Assembly: GCA_964506325.1 (NCBI GenBank)
Contig: CAZDLO010000139.1
Span: forward strand, 1 to 7,990
DNA: 7,990 nucleotides
Direction: 5' to 3'
Source: CAINVV01 sp964506325
GTDB taxonomy: Bacteria; Bacteroidota; Bacteroidia; Bacteroidales; Prolixibacteraceae
The position numbers were made by a program, and so were the translations under genes. This document shows, piece after piece, positions 1 through 6,381 of this stretch; within the stretch, counting starts at the first letter, position 1, and each line of letters opens with the position of its first letter. The notes under the pieces were generated by a model. The model did no database searches. It saw only the letters and a list, made by a program, of their open reading frames with translations, and had not been told where the DNA came from.

Positions 1-26
1 CGGGGGTTCGAGTCCCCCAAATGGCT
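1..26 (+). tRNA. tRNA gene, 3' end only (probably tRNA-Thr)
   Basis: The window opens inside a tRNA gene. Bases 2-6 and 14-18 form a perfect five-pair G/C T-stem around the seven-base loop TTCGAGT. Bases 19-25 (AAATGGC) are the 3' acceptor strand and imply a 5' strand GCCATTT; base 26 (T) is the discriminator, and CCA is not encoded. The anticodon lies outside the window, so the isotype is inferred. A U73 discriminator with G1-C72 and C2-G71 fits tRNA-Thr or tRNA-Gly, and the implied C3-G70 pair disfavours the usual Gly acceptor, leaving Thr as the best guess. Confidence 0.85.
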
Positions 27-43
27 CAAAAAATGAATTGCAT

Positions 44-78
44 AAAACGTCTGAAAACACTCTGTTTCAGACGTTTTT
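44..78 (+). terminator. Intrinsic terminator after the tRNA gene
   Basis: Bases 44-56 (AAAACGTCTGAAA) pair perfectly with bases 65-77 over 13 base pairs, with an eight-base loop and a T-rich 3' side running into TTTTTGTTTT. It lies 18 bases past the tRNA end, as expected for the terminator of a tRNA transcript. The stem is symmetric enough in base content to work on the minus strand as well, but the nearest minus-strand gene ends more than 200 bases away. Confidence 0.8.
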
Positions 79-306
79 GTTTTCACCGTCATAGGTTATC
101 CCGTAACTTCAGATGTTCTGATTGCTTAAATAGAATGATTCTAAATAATGTCGCAGCGGGTAGACTTCTGCAAGTGTATTCAACCCAGGGAAATCGCAAT
201 TTCATTAGGGTGGAAAGGCAGTGAATGACCGGTAACGACAATCCTGACAGCCCATATTTGCATGAATTTCAGAAAATAATCCAATAGCAGTTCCTTAAGG
301 TTTTGC

Positions 307-2763
307 TTATCTGTTTACCGGCACAACCTCAGTCAATTTTTGAACGATCGTCAGTTGCAATTTTTCCTGATTTCTGATGAATTCGAACCGATGTTTGATG
401 GGCTCATTGATTTGGGAAGCAATGTACTCTTTGAATTTTTGTATCGTATTTACTTTTTTGCCATTAATACTCTGAACCAGGTCTCCGCTCCTGAGACCCA
501 GTTGATAGGCGTCTCCATTTTCTGGCACTTCAGACAGTGCAATGCCGCCTGAATCAAAAGTAGCTCCATAACCAGACAACTGAGCTCCAACAGGCTCTTT
601 AAGGACAATGCCCATCCACGAAAATGCTGCCGGAGCGGTTTGCATTTCTTCCTCTTTTAACATCTCACCTACAGGAATTCCGGGTGTTTTGGCAATGAGC
701 TTAAGTGATGCTTTGTTTACTCCGAACTGGTCCATCGGAAAATTGACAAAACCAATTTTTAAGGCAGGAGAATAATCGCTTACCCTGAAATCTCCTTTAG
801 CAGGATCCATAAATAGGGGGTCACCGCACAGCGAATGAGCATCACAGCCATTCCCTGAATACCGGTTCATTGTTCCGTTGGTTGCAGCGTAGAAATTGTA
901 ATCCAGTTCTTTACCCCATTTACCATCCTGCCCATTTGACCTTTCCATTACCGCAGGCTGGTACGATTTGAACAAGATATTACTCATGAAGATGTCGCCG
1001 CAGTTCGAATACCAGGCATGAGGATGTAATCCGTTGTTGATTATTATATTATTTATTGCTGCACGGTAATAGCCCTCCCTCATCTTTAAACCTCCGTTAA
1101 GCAGTAGGTTGTTGTAAATCTGATAATTGGACGATCCATCATCCAGGTCGATGTCCCAGCCATGATCACAACGCCATCGGCTGCCGCGTATAATGTTGGG
1201 CTCAAGCATGTCAAGCAAGGGCAAGCCGGGTTCTTGGGCAACCTCAGGAACTGTCTCGTTGATGTCAGGAGTCCAGAACCGGTCGCGACCCCATGAGTTG
1301 AAACTGCCATGGTCTCCGGTCTCCAGAACTGTGTTGAAAACGTCGCAAAATTCAATGATATGTCCGCCAAAAGTACCTTCATTGATGTTGATACCAGCAC
1401 GTGGGACATCATAGATTGAACAGTGATTGATCCTGATTTTATGTGACATGGAGATATGTATGGGGGCGGTTTGCTTTTCATCACGACCAGTCATAGTAAT
1501 CAGGCAATCTTCAACCATGCAGTCCCCGGGATAATTATCACCCTTGGGTCCGGGGGTACGGTCAATCGAACTGTAATCCTGTTTGCCATACATGAAAAGC
1601 GGACTGCGGACAGTCCCGGGGTCACCTACAAAGGCAATTCCGTTCGCTCCGCTGTGGTGAATATAGCATCCCCGAACAGTAATTCTCCGATTGTAACTGT
1701 TGACAAAAATTGTATTTCCTCCTACCTGGTCGAATTCGCAATCCATTATGGTACAATCCTCTGCACCATTGTAAACTACAGCTCCTCCTCGGTAAACCGT
1801 CCAGTCGGAACGTAGCAGCGGTTCCCTGTTTTCCATAAAAGTCCGGGTTGTATGCCTGAAGACAAAACCCTGGAGATGAACCGCCTTTACCGGATTTGTC
1901 CTGGTGCCAGAAAATTCCACCAGGTGATTCAGCCTTACAATTTCCACACGGGCTGAAGTCAGATCCAATCCTTGTTCAGGCAAATAATAGAGCCTTTGCT
2001 CATCGGAATTGAAATACCATTCGCCCGGGGCATCCAGTTCTTCAAAAACATTTTCCACCATCCTGTATACGGGGTGCATTTTTGAGGGACGGTTGTTTTG
2101 CCAGCCTCCTTCATATATCAGAGTTCCATCGCTATTCTTGCCCTTAATTACCCAGTGCATATCTCCCCACAAGGAAGAATGCATGGCATGCAGGTAACCA
2201 CCTTCAGGGTTTTTCCAGTGTGCAATCCTTTCCGGTGTCAACGGATCGCTGGATTGATCTAATTTGGCATTGTGGCTCAAATCCCAGCTGTCATAAACAT
2301 TTTTCCCGTCCACAGCATTTGGAAACCTGGCCATCCTTTGTCGCTTTCCATTGATATACAATTGATCGAAAACCAGTTTGCCATGAATATCTGCCACAAA
2401 TATGCCATTTTTGAAGGGCTTCCAGGCCGGTTGAAGCAGACTGCCTCCGCTCAGGATGGCTTTGCCCTCCGTCTCTGCCCGGTAAGTAACGGATCTTTTA
2501 TTGTCATTCTTGGTAAAGACAATAGTCTGGGGCAGGTAATAAGTTCCACTGGCGAATACAACTTCGGCAGATTTATCAGCCGGGAGTTTCTGAACCAGCT
2601 GTTGAGCTTTCAGAAAGGAGGCTACAGGCTTTTCTTTGGTTCCTGGATTCATGTCGTTTCCCGCAGTGGAAACATAAATGATCTGTGAAAATGCATGGAG
2701 TGGTAAAAGACAAACAATCAACAGAGCGAACCGGATGCATATACCGGATAAAATATTTGCCAT
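307..2763 (-). CDS. Exported GH141-like right-handed beta-helix protein with C-terminal PDZ domain
   Basis: This 818-residue protein is probably a periplasmic or secreted glycoside hydrolase-like enzyme. Residues 1-26 form a signal peptide (hydrophobic core 11-22, cleavage probably after AFS, with Q next) and there is no lipobox cysteine. Residues 28-110 carry the family's opening (YVSTAGNDMNPGT, then ASGTYYL and ILSGG). Residues about 135-270 (INGKRQRMARFPN, then GEWYFNSDEQRLYYLP) match the insertion domain of GH141-like proteins. Residues about 290-640 are beta-helix coils with many asparagine and glycine turns. The acidic segments 481-497 (GDHG...WGRDRFW) and 533-546 (DHGWDIDLDDG) are the best catalytic candidates; I cannot assign the exact pair. 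Residues about 713-812 form a PDZ domain. Characterised GH141 members act as alpha-L-fucosidase or xylanase; the substrate here is unknown. ATG start, no clear ribosome site. It is divergent from the DUF1080 gene. Confidence 0.85.
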   Translation of the reverse strand: MANILSGICIRFALLIVCLLPLHAFSQIIYVSTAGNDMNPGTKEKPVASFLKAQQLVQKLPADKSAEVVFASGTYYLPQTIVFTKNDNKRSVTYRAETEGKAILSGGSLLQPAWKPFKNGIFVADIHGKLVFDQLYINGKRQRMARFPNAVDGKNVYDSWDLSHNAKLDQSSDPLTPERIAHWKNPEGGYLHAMHSSLWGDMHWVIKGKNSDGTLIYEGGWQNNRPSKMHPVYRMVENVFEELDAPGEWYFNSDEQRLYYLPEQGLDLTSARVEIVRLNHLVEFSGTRTNPVKAVHLQGFVFRHTTRTFMENREPLLRSDWTVYRGGAVVYNGAEDCTIMDCEFDQVGGNTIFVNSYNRRITVRGCYIHHSGANGIAFVGDPGTVRSPLFMYGKQDYSSIDRTPGPKGDNYPGDCMVEDCLITMTGRDEKQTAPIHISMSHKIRINHCSIYDVPRAGININEGTFGGHIIEFCDVFNTVLETGDHGSFNSWGRDRFWTPDINETVPEVAQEPGLPLLDMLEPNIIRGSRWRCDHGWDIDLDDGSSNYQIYNNLLLNGGLKMREGYYRAAINNIIINNGLHPHAWYSNCGDIFMSNILFKSYQPAVMERSNGQDGKWGKELDYNFYAATNGTMNRYSGNGCDAHSLCGDPLFMDPAKGDFRVSDYSPALKIGFVNFPMDQFGVNKASLKLIAKTPGIPVGEMLKEEEMQTAPAAFSWMGIVLKEPVGAQLSGYGATFDSGGIALSEVPENGDAYQLGLRSGDLVQSINGKKVNTIQKFKEYIASQINEPIKHRFEFIRNQEKLQLTIVQKLTEVVPVNR

Positions 2764-2855
2764 TTCAATTTGAGTTTATAATTTGAATATATCAATAAAT
2801 CTTAAAATTCAGGTTCTTCGGCAATTTAAAGATGGCATTAATTTCCATTCTATGG

Positions 2856-2863
2856 CAAAATTA
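2856..2863 (-). promoter_or_regulatory. Possible -7 box for the beta-helix gene
   Basis: On the minus strand this reads TAATTTTG, an exact match to the Bacteroidetes -7 consensus TAnnTTTG, 92 bases before the start codon. No TTTG or TTG lies at the expected distance upstream for a -33 element, so the call rests on one short motif in AT-rich DNA. Confidence 0.22.
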
Positions 2864-2919
2864 CTTATACAAAATTCACCGGGAATGAAAGATTCAAGCG
2901 GACAGGCATTTCTCAATAA

Positions 2920-2952
2920 TTGCAAGGACGCCGCCTGTGTGCCTTAAATTTG
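2920..2952 (+). promoter_or_regulatory. Possible Bacteroidetes-type promoter for the DUF1080 gene
   Basis: TAAATTTG at 2945-2952 matches the -7 consensus TAnnTTTG exactly, and TTG at 2920-2922 lies 22 bases upstream, close to the usual -33 spacing. A transcript starting near 2960 would have a leader of about 165 bases before the ATG at 3124. Confidence 0.3.
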
Positions 2953-2962
2953 CCTGCTGAAG

Positions 2963-2994
2963 TTGTAAATAAACCGTAAGACTTGTTAACTTTA
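2963..2994 (+). promoter_or_regulatory. Alternative promoter for the DUF1080 gene
   Basis: TTG at 2963-2965 and TAACTTTA at 2987-2994 (seven of eight positions of TAnnTTTG) are separated by 21 bases. The spacing is good but the -7 box is imperfect, so this competes with the exact box at 2945-2952. Confidence 0.2.
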
Positions 2995-3123
2995 AAGACG
3001 GAAAGCGAATCTTCCGAACTCAATTGTGTTTACCAAGGTTATCCTGCCGGGGCATCTCCAGGAGATACCAGAATACTTTTCAACGACATTTGTATAACTG
3101 TAACAAACTATAAATCAGATATT

Positions 3124-3804
3124 ATGAAAACAAAAAATCCTCTTGTTGTTGTCCTTGCTGTTATTTTACTTATCTCTCCTTTTCTTACATCTGGCTTTCC
3201 TGGTGTCAAACCGGATAAAAAATCCATAAAATTTGAAAGAAAAAAAACAGCGTTGTTTAACGGCAAAGACCTCACCAACTGGGAGTTTTTTTTAAGAAAA
3301 GCAACAGTCGATCCGGCAATGGTTTTCACGGTAAAGAACGGACTTATTCATTTCACACCTTATCCCTGGGGTTACATGAGAACCAAGGAATCCTATTCCG
3401 ATTATAAATTGCATGTCGAATGGAGATGGCCCGTGGAAGCCACCAACAGTGGTGTTTTTATTCATTACGTTCCACGCGATTCTACCTCCTTTACCTGGAT
3501 CGAATGCCAGTTAGGGGCAGGAAATGCTGGTGATTTTATATGCGAGCGGGGCATCGATATGGATGAAAGGATCAATAAGGCAAAAGGTGGAGTCAAGAAA
3601 TTGGCAGAGTCGTCGGAGAAGAAAACCGGAGAATGGAATACCATGGAGGTCATTTGTATCGGCAATTCCATCAAGGTATTTGTCAACGGGGTACTCCAAA
3701 ACACTGGAACCAATGTAAACGTCTCCAATGGTTCAATTGGCCTCCAGGTAGAAGGAAAAGAGATAGAATTCAGAAATGTTTACATCAGGAAACAGAAGAA
3801 ATAG
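3124..3804 (+). CDS. Exported DUF1080 / 3-keto-disaccharide hydrolase-like protein
   Basis: This 226-residue protein belongs to the DUF1080 family (Pfam 3-keto-disaccharide hydrolase, PF06439), a concanavalin-like beta-sandwich fold; studied members cleave 3-keto-glycosides outside the cytoplasm. The ATG at 3124 is chosen because it directly precedes a signal peptide: residues 1-24 have a short KTK n-region and a hydrophobic core at 7-21. No lipobox cysteine follows, so the product is probably soluble rather than a lipoprotein. Family landmarks appear in order: ALFNGKDLTNWE at 43-54, TNSGVFIHY at 107-115, WIECQLGAGNAGDF at 125-138, GEWNTMEVICIGNSIKVFVNG at about 169-189, and GSIGLQVEGKEIEFRNVYIR at 203-222. 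It is a complete single-domain member. The oxidoreductase and sugar-isomerase genes that often accompany the family are not in this window. It is transcribed away from the GH141-like gene, which suggests but does not prove a shared pathway. Confidence 0.88.
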   Translation: MKTKNPLVVVLAVILLISPFLTSGFPGVKPDKKSIKFERKKTALFNGKDLTNWEFFLRKATVDPAMVFTVKNGLIHFTPYPWGYMRTKESYSDYKLHVEWRWPVEATNSGVFIHYVPRDSTSFTWIECQLGAGNAGDFICERGIDMDERINKAKGGVKKLAESSEKKTGEWNTMEVICIGNSIKVFVNGVLQNTGTNVNVSNGSIGLQVEGKEIEFRNVYIRKQKK

Positions 3805-3967
3805 TGCTTTCTGCAGTTGCAGGATATTAAGCTGGATGGGGCAAAACAGGGGAAAAATCTGAAACCGGCATTTGATACCTGGAAGGATACGTGGTCCACT
3901 GTTTCAGTAGAATTCTTCATTGATTATCAGATATTTGTAATACTATTTATTTTATTTTGAATCGTCG

Positions 3968-4002
3968 CAAACAACCAGCTCCTGCTGGTTGTTTGGCATT
4001 TT
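3968..4002 (+). terminator. Strong hairpin, probable intrinsic terminator
   Basis: Bases 3968-3979 (CAAACAACCAGC) pair perfectly with 3984-3995 over 12 base pairs, with a four-base TCCT loop, followed by GCATTTT. The T-tract is short and begins four bases past the stem, so termination may be moderate. It lies about 160 bases past the DUF1080 stop and just after the end of the downstream in-frame open stretch, and is the only hairpin that could end that transcript. Confidence 0.55.
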
Positions 4003-4243
4003 AAACGGACAGAGGCTTATTCGGCGTTTCGCTTTTTGAAATTTCCGGCACAATTCAGAAGAGATTCTGCGTAATGGGAGCTGCTTCTCTACCAGAAAAA
4101 TTCCCTGGAAAATAGAATGGCGTAAACTTAAGTATCCGGAACACAGATACCTGGAGAACAGCCGGATCGGGTAATGTGCTTTTTTCTGAAAGTCGAGGTA
4201 CCACCCTTCGGAGAATTCACTATTTATGACTCTGAAATATATT

Positions 4244-4465
4244 TTACCTGCTCAATTTCAATAAATTATACGCAACAATGCGAATTTTAAGGTTATCTGT
4301 ACGATGCCTTCCCATTTCATAAAAATGATCTCTGAACAATCTGGAGTTAATAATTTTTCCTCCATTTAATAAAAAACTCCTTCGGCCATGAACAAAATAT
4401 ACCCCTATTATGTTATTTACTTGAGCCAATTTGTTTAGATCATTTGTATGACCATCAGGAAAATA
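4244..4465 (-). other. Doubtful small open frame, possible gene remnant
   Basis: The minus strand is open for about 73 codons here, ending in TAA at 4244-4246. The only plausible early start is a TTG at 4429, giving 61 residues, with no ribosome site. The product is basic and its last part (RHRTDNLKIRIVAYNLLKLSR minus its final residue) loosely resembles the end of some DDE transposases, but I cannot place it in a family. A stretch this long is uncommon by chance in such AT-rich DNA, so it could be a tiny gene or the tail of a degraded one; it could also be noise. Confidence 0.15.
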
Positions 4466-4590
4466 AAATCATCCTATAACCGCAATAATTGCTTTCCTGA
4501 CGTGTCTGGATCAATTAAAAATGATCATTTAGCGATTTGCATTCATGAAATTCGTTGCAATGTGGTAACTCAAAAACAAATTATTCACGC

Positions 4591-6360
4591 ATGAAAAATC
4601 TGTTAAAAGCCCTCATAACGACTGAATTCAGGACCGAACCAAAACTATCCTATGAACAACTGGCCGAGGAAAACAAAGCTCTGAAAGACCTGTTGCTGAA
4701 AAATGCAGTGGCACAAAATTCATTTACTGAAATCCGCATACATCCTGACAACAATAGTTTTTGTGCTACGTCGGAAAGTGAAGATCAGCACAGGTATTTA
4801 ACTGATACCCAATTAACTGCTCGAGGCCCTGTAAAAACCGAACCAGCTTTAAACAAACAAGCAAAGCCGGAATACTATAATCCGATGGATCCTATGACTG
4901 AAACCGGGATGACAGAATGCATTGAATTAAACAATTCCCTTCTGAAATCGATTCCTTTCGGGATAAATATCGTAAATGAAGCGGGGACAATTCTTTATCA
5001 GAATCAGTATTTCAGTAATAATCTTAAGGTTGATGCAATCAACAAAAAATGCTGGACAATATTTCGTGACGACAAATCACAATGTGTATCATGCCCCTTG
5101 TTCAGTGGCATACAAATCGGAAGAACAGACACTTGTGAAACTTCAGGAATACTGGGGGGGAGGATTTTTCAAATCACCCATACCGGTATGGTGTTCCGGG
5201 GGACAAAAGCAATGCTGGAAATTTTCCAGGACATTACCGAAAAGAACCAAATCAAACAAAAAGTGGATCTGCTGGCTCATGCGTTCAAAAGCTTCACCGA
5301 TTGTGTCTGTATTACTGACCAGGAAGACCAGATAATCTATGTCAACAACTCTTTTCTGGAAACTTACGGATATACCGAAAATGAACTTGTAGGGAAAAAT
5401 ATTGCCCTGGTGCGGCCTCCCGGATCAGAGCACGTCCGGGCTCAGGATTTACTTTCCAGGACTCTTGACGGTGGCTGGAGAGGAGAATTATTGAATAAGA
5501 AGAAAGACGGTACAATTTTCCCGGTACACCTTTCCTCATCAGCCATCAGGGATGAAAATGGAAAAACTATAGCCATAATAGATGTGGCAATGGATATCAC
5601 GGAAGAAAGAGCCAAAAAGGCAAAACTCCTGGAAGCAAAGGAATTCGCCGAAGAAAGTAACCGGCTGAAAACTTCCCTCCTCAACAATCTGAGTCATGAA
5701 ATAAGAACGCCCTTGAATGCCATAATGGGATTTTCAAGTTTGTTACAAGAGGCTGACATGGATGAGAAAAAATCCTATGGTGAAATTATTCGGAAAAGTT
5801 CCAATCATCTTCTTAAACTGATAGACGATGTGATACTGATATCTCGCCTTCAAAGTGAAAAAGTATCTCAGAACATTTATGATTGCATCCCTGCCGAAAT
5901 TGTAAATCATGTTTACCAGGTCTTTCTGCATGTGGATCTTAACAAGGGACTTGAAATAAAAATCAATGTGCCTGAAAATCACAAAAACCTGATTGTCAGG
6001 TCGGATGAAGATAAAATAGTACAAATCCTTACCAACCTGGTGTCAAATGCAGTAAAATATACCCTGGAAGGATCAATCGAGATCGGATTCAATGTATACG
6101 AATGTGTAGTTGAATATTATGTTGAAGACACAGGAATTGGCATTCCGAAGAAAGAACTTCTCAAAATATTTGAAAATTTTTACAGGGGCGAACAGGCACG
6201 TTTTCAAACTATCCGGGGCAACGGACTTGGGCTGTGCATTACTAAGGAACTGGTTGAATTAATGGGGGGTACAATTTCAGTTCTGTCTGAAGTAAACAAG
6301 GGTTCACGGTTTAGTTTTACAGTTCCCAGCAAATCATTCGCCAACGCATACAAACAATAA
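4591..6360 (+). CDS. Soluble PAS-PAS sensor histidine kinase
   Basis: This 589-residue protein is a two-component sensor kinase. The ATG at 4591 is preferred over an in-frame TTG 12 codons upstream; neither has a clear ribosome site. Residues about 18-42 look like a short coiled coil and 43-110 a low-complexity linker. A first PAS domain spans about 113-216 and contains C154, C165 and C168 (KKCWTIF, then QCVSCPL). A second PAS spans about 225-340 and ends in the usual DITEER. The HisKA domain follows, with phospho-acceptor H369 in SHEIRTPLNAIMGF. The ATPase domain covers about 465-580: N box around N486, G1 DTGIGIP at 513-519, F box IFENFYRG at 526-533, and G2 RGNGLGLCI at 542-550. All catalytic motifs are intact. 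There is no membrane segment or signal peptide, so it should sense a cytoplasmic signal. No receiver domain or adjacent response regulator is seen, making it an orphan within this window. Confidence 0.92.
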   Translation: MKNLLKALITTEFRTEPKLSYEQLAEENKALKDLLLKNAVAQNSFTEIRIHPDNNSFCATSESEDQHRYLTDTQLTARGPVKTEPALNKQAKPEYYNPMDPMTETGMTECIELNNSLLKSIPFGINIVNEAGTILYQNQYFSNNLKVDAINKKCWTIFRDDKSQCVSCPLFSGIQIGRTDTCETSGILGGRIFQITHTGMVFRGTKAMLEIFQDITEKNQIKQKVDLLAHAFKSFTDCVCITDQEDQIIYVNNSFLETYGYTENELVGKNIALVRPPGSEHVRAQDLLSRTLDGGWRGELLNKKKDGTIFPVHLSSSAIRDENGKTIAIIDVAMDITEERAKKAKLLEAKEFAEESNRLKTSLLNNLSHEIRTPLNAIMGFSSLLQEADMDEKKSYGEIIRKSSNHLLKLIDDVILISRLQSEKVSQNIYDCIPAEIVNHVYQVFLHVDLNKGLEIKINVPENHKNLIVRSDEDKIVQILTNLVSNAVKYTLEGSIEIGFNVYECVVEYYVEDTGIGIPKKELLKIFENFYRGEQARFQTIRGNGLGLCITKELVELMGGTISVLSEVNKGSRFSFTVPSKSFANAYKQ

Positions 6361-6381
6361 TTTACGCGCTGCCATCTTCAA

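Larger units (their letters stand above)
2764..3123. other. Divergent intergenic region between the beta-helix and DUF1080 genes
   Basis: These 360 bases contain no credible coding frame; a plus-strand frame running into the DUF1080 gene from 2983 opens with a non-ATG codon and would add 47 residues ahead of a good signal peptide. The region holds exact or near TAnnTTTG boxes facing both genes (separate entries) and a weak inverted repeat, ACAGGC at 2902-2907 against GCCTGT at 2933-2938, with a 25-base loop. Either gene would have a fairly long untranslated leader. Confidence 0.6.
3805..4590. other. Long stretch without a confident gene
   Basis: These 786 bases lie between the DUF1080 stop and the kinase start. 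The first 153 bases stay open in the DUF1080 frame to a TGA at 3958-3960. A strong hairpin follows at 3968-3995. The rest is AT-rich with frequent stops on both strands, apart from a minus-strand frame open over 4244-4465. Short dyads include the 12-base palindrome AAATGATCATTT at 4519-4530 and ATCCGG/CCGGAT at 4134-4139 and 4162-4167. I see no RNA gene and no exact TAnnTTTG promoter box facing the kinase. It may be decayed former coding DNA or a long leader. Confidence 0.5.

Noticed and set aside
21..224. Plus-strand frame of 67 codons overlapping the tRNA end and its terminator
   Set aside because: It begins inside the tRNA acceptor strand and translates the terminator hairpin; it has no ribosome site or recognisable domain.
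226..235. TGACCGGTAA, also found on the minus strand at 7878-7887 before the M28 gene
   Set aside because: A shared 10-mer is expected many times by chance in 8 kb, and the two sites have no common setting.
1..306. tRNA 3' end as an integration (att) site for a mobile element
   Set aside because: No integrase gene and no obvious second copy of the tRNA end was noticed in the window, and the adjoining genes look like ordinary chromosomal genes.
1086..1484. Minus-strand frame of 132 codons within the beta-helix gene
   Set aside because: It lies in another frame of a well-supported gene, and its product is low-quality sequence with no domain.
1456..1815. Plus-strand frame of 119 codons antisense to the beta-helix gene
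   Set aside because: It is an antisense shadow of the conserved beta-helix coding sequence; such frames are common opposite long genes.
3089..3107. TTTGT-N9-ACAAA dyad just before the DUF1080 start, a possible regulator site
   Set aside because: Only five bases per arm match, the centre is not symmetric, and there is no second copy near the divergent gene.
6361..6381. Shared bidirectional terminator between the kinase and peptidase genes
   Set aside because: Only a five-pair TGCCA/TGGCA stem with an 18-base loop is found around the gap, and there is no proper T-tract.
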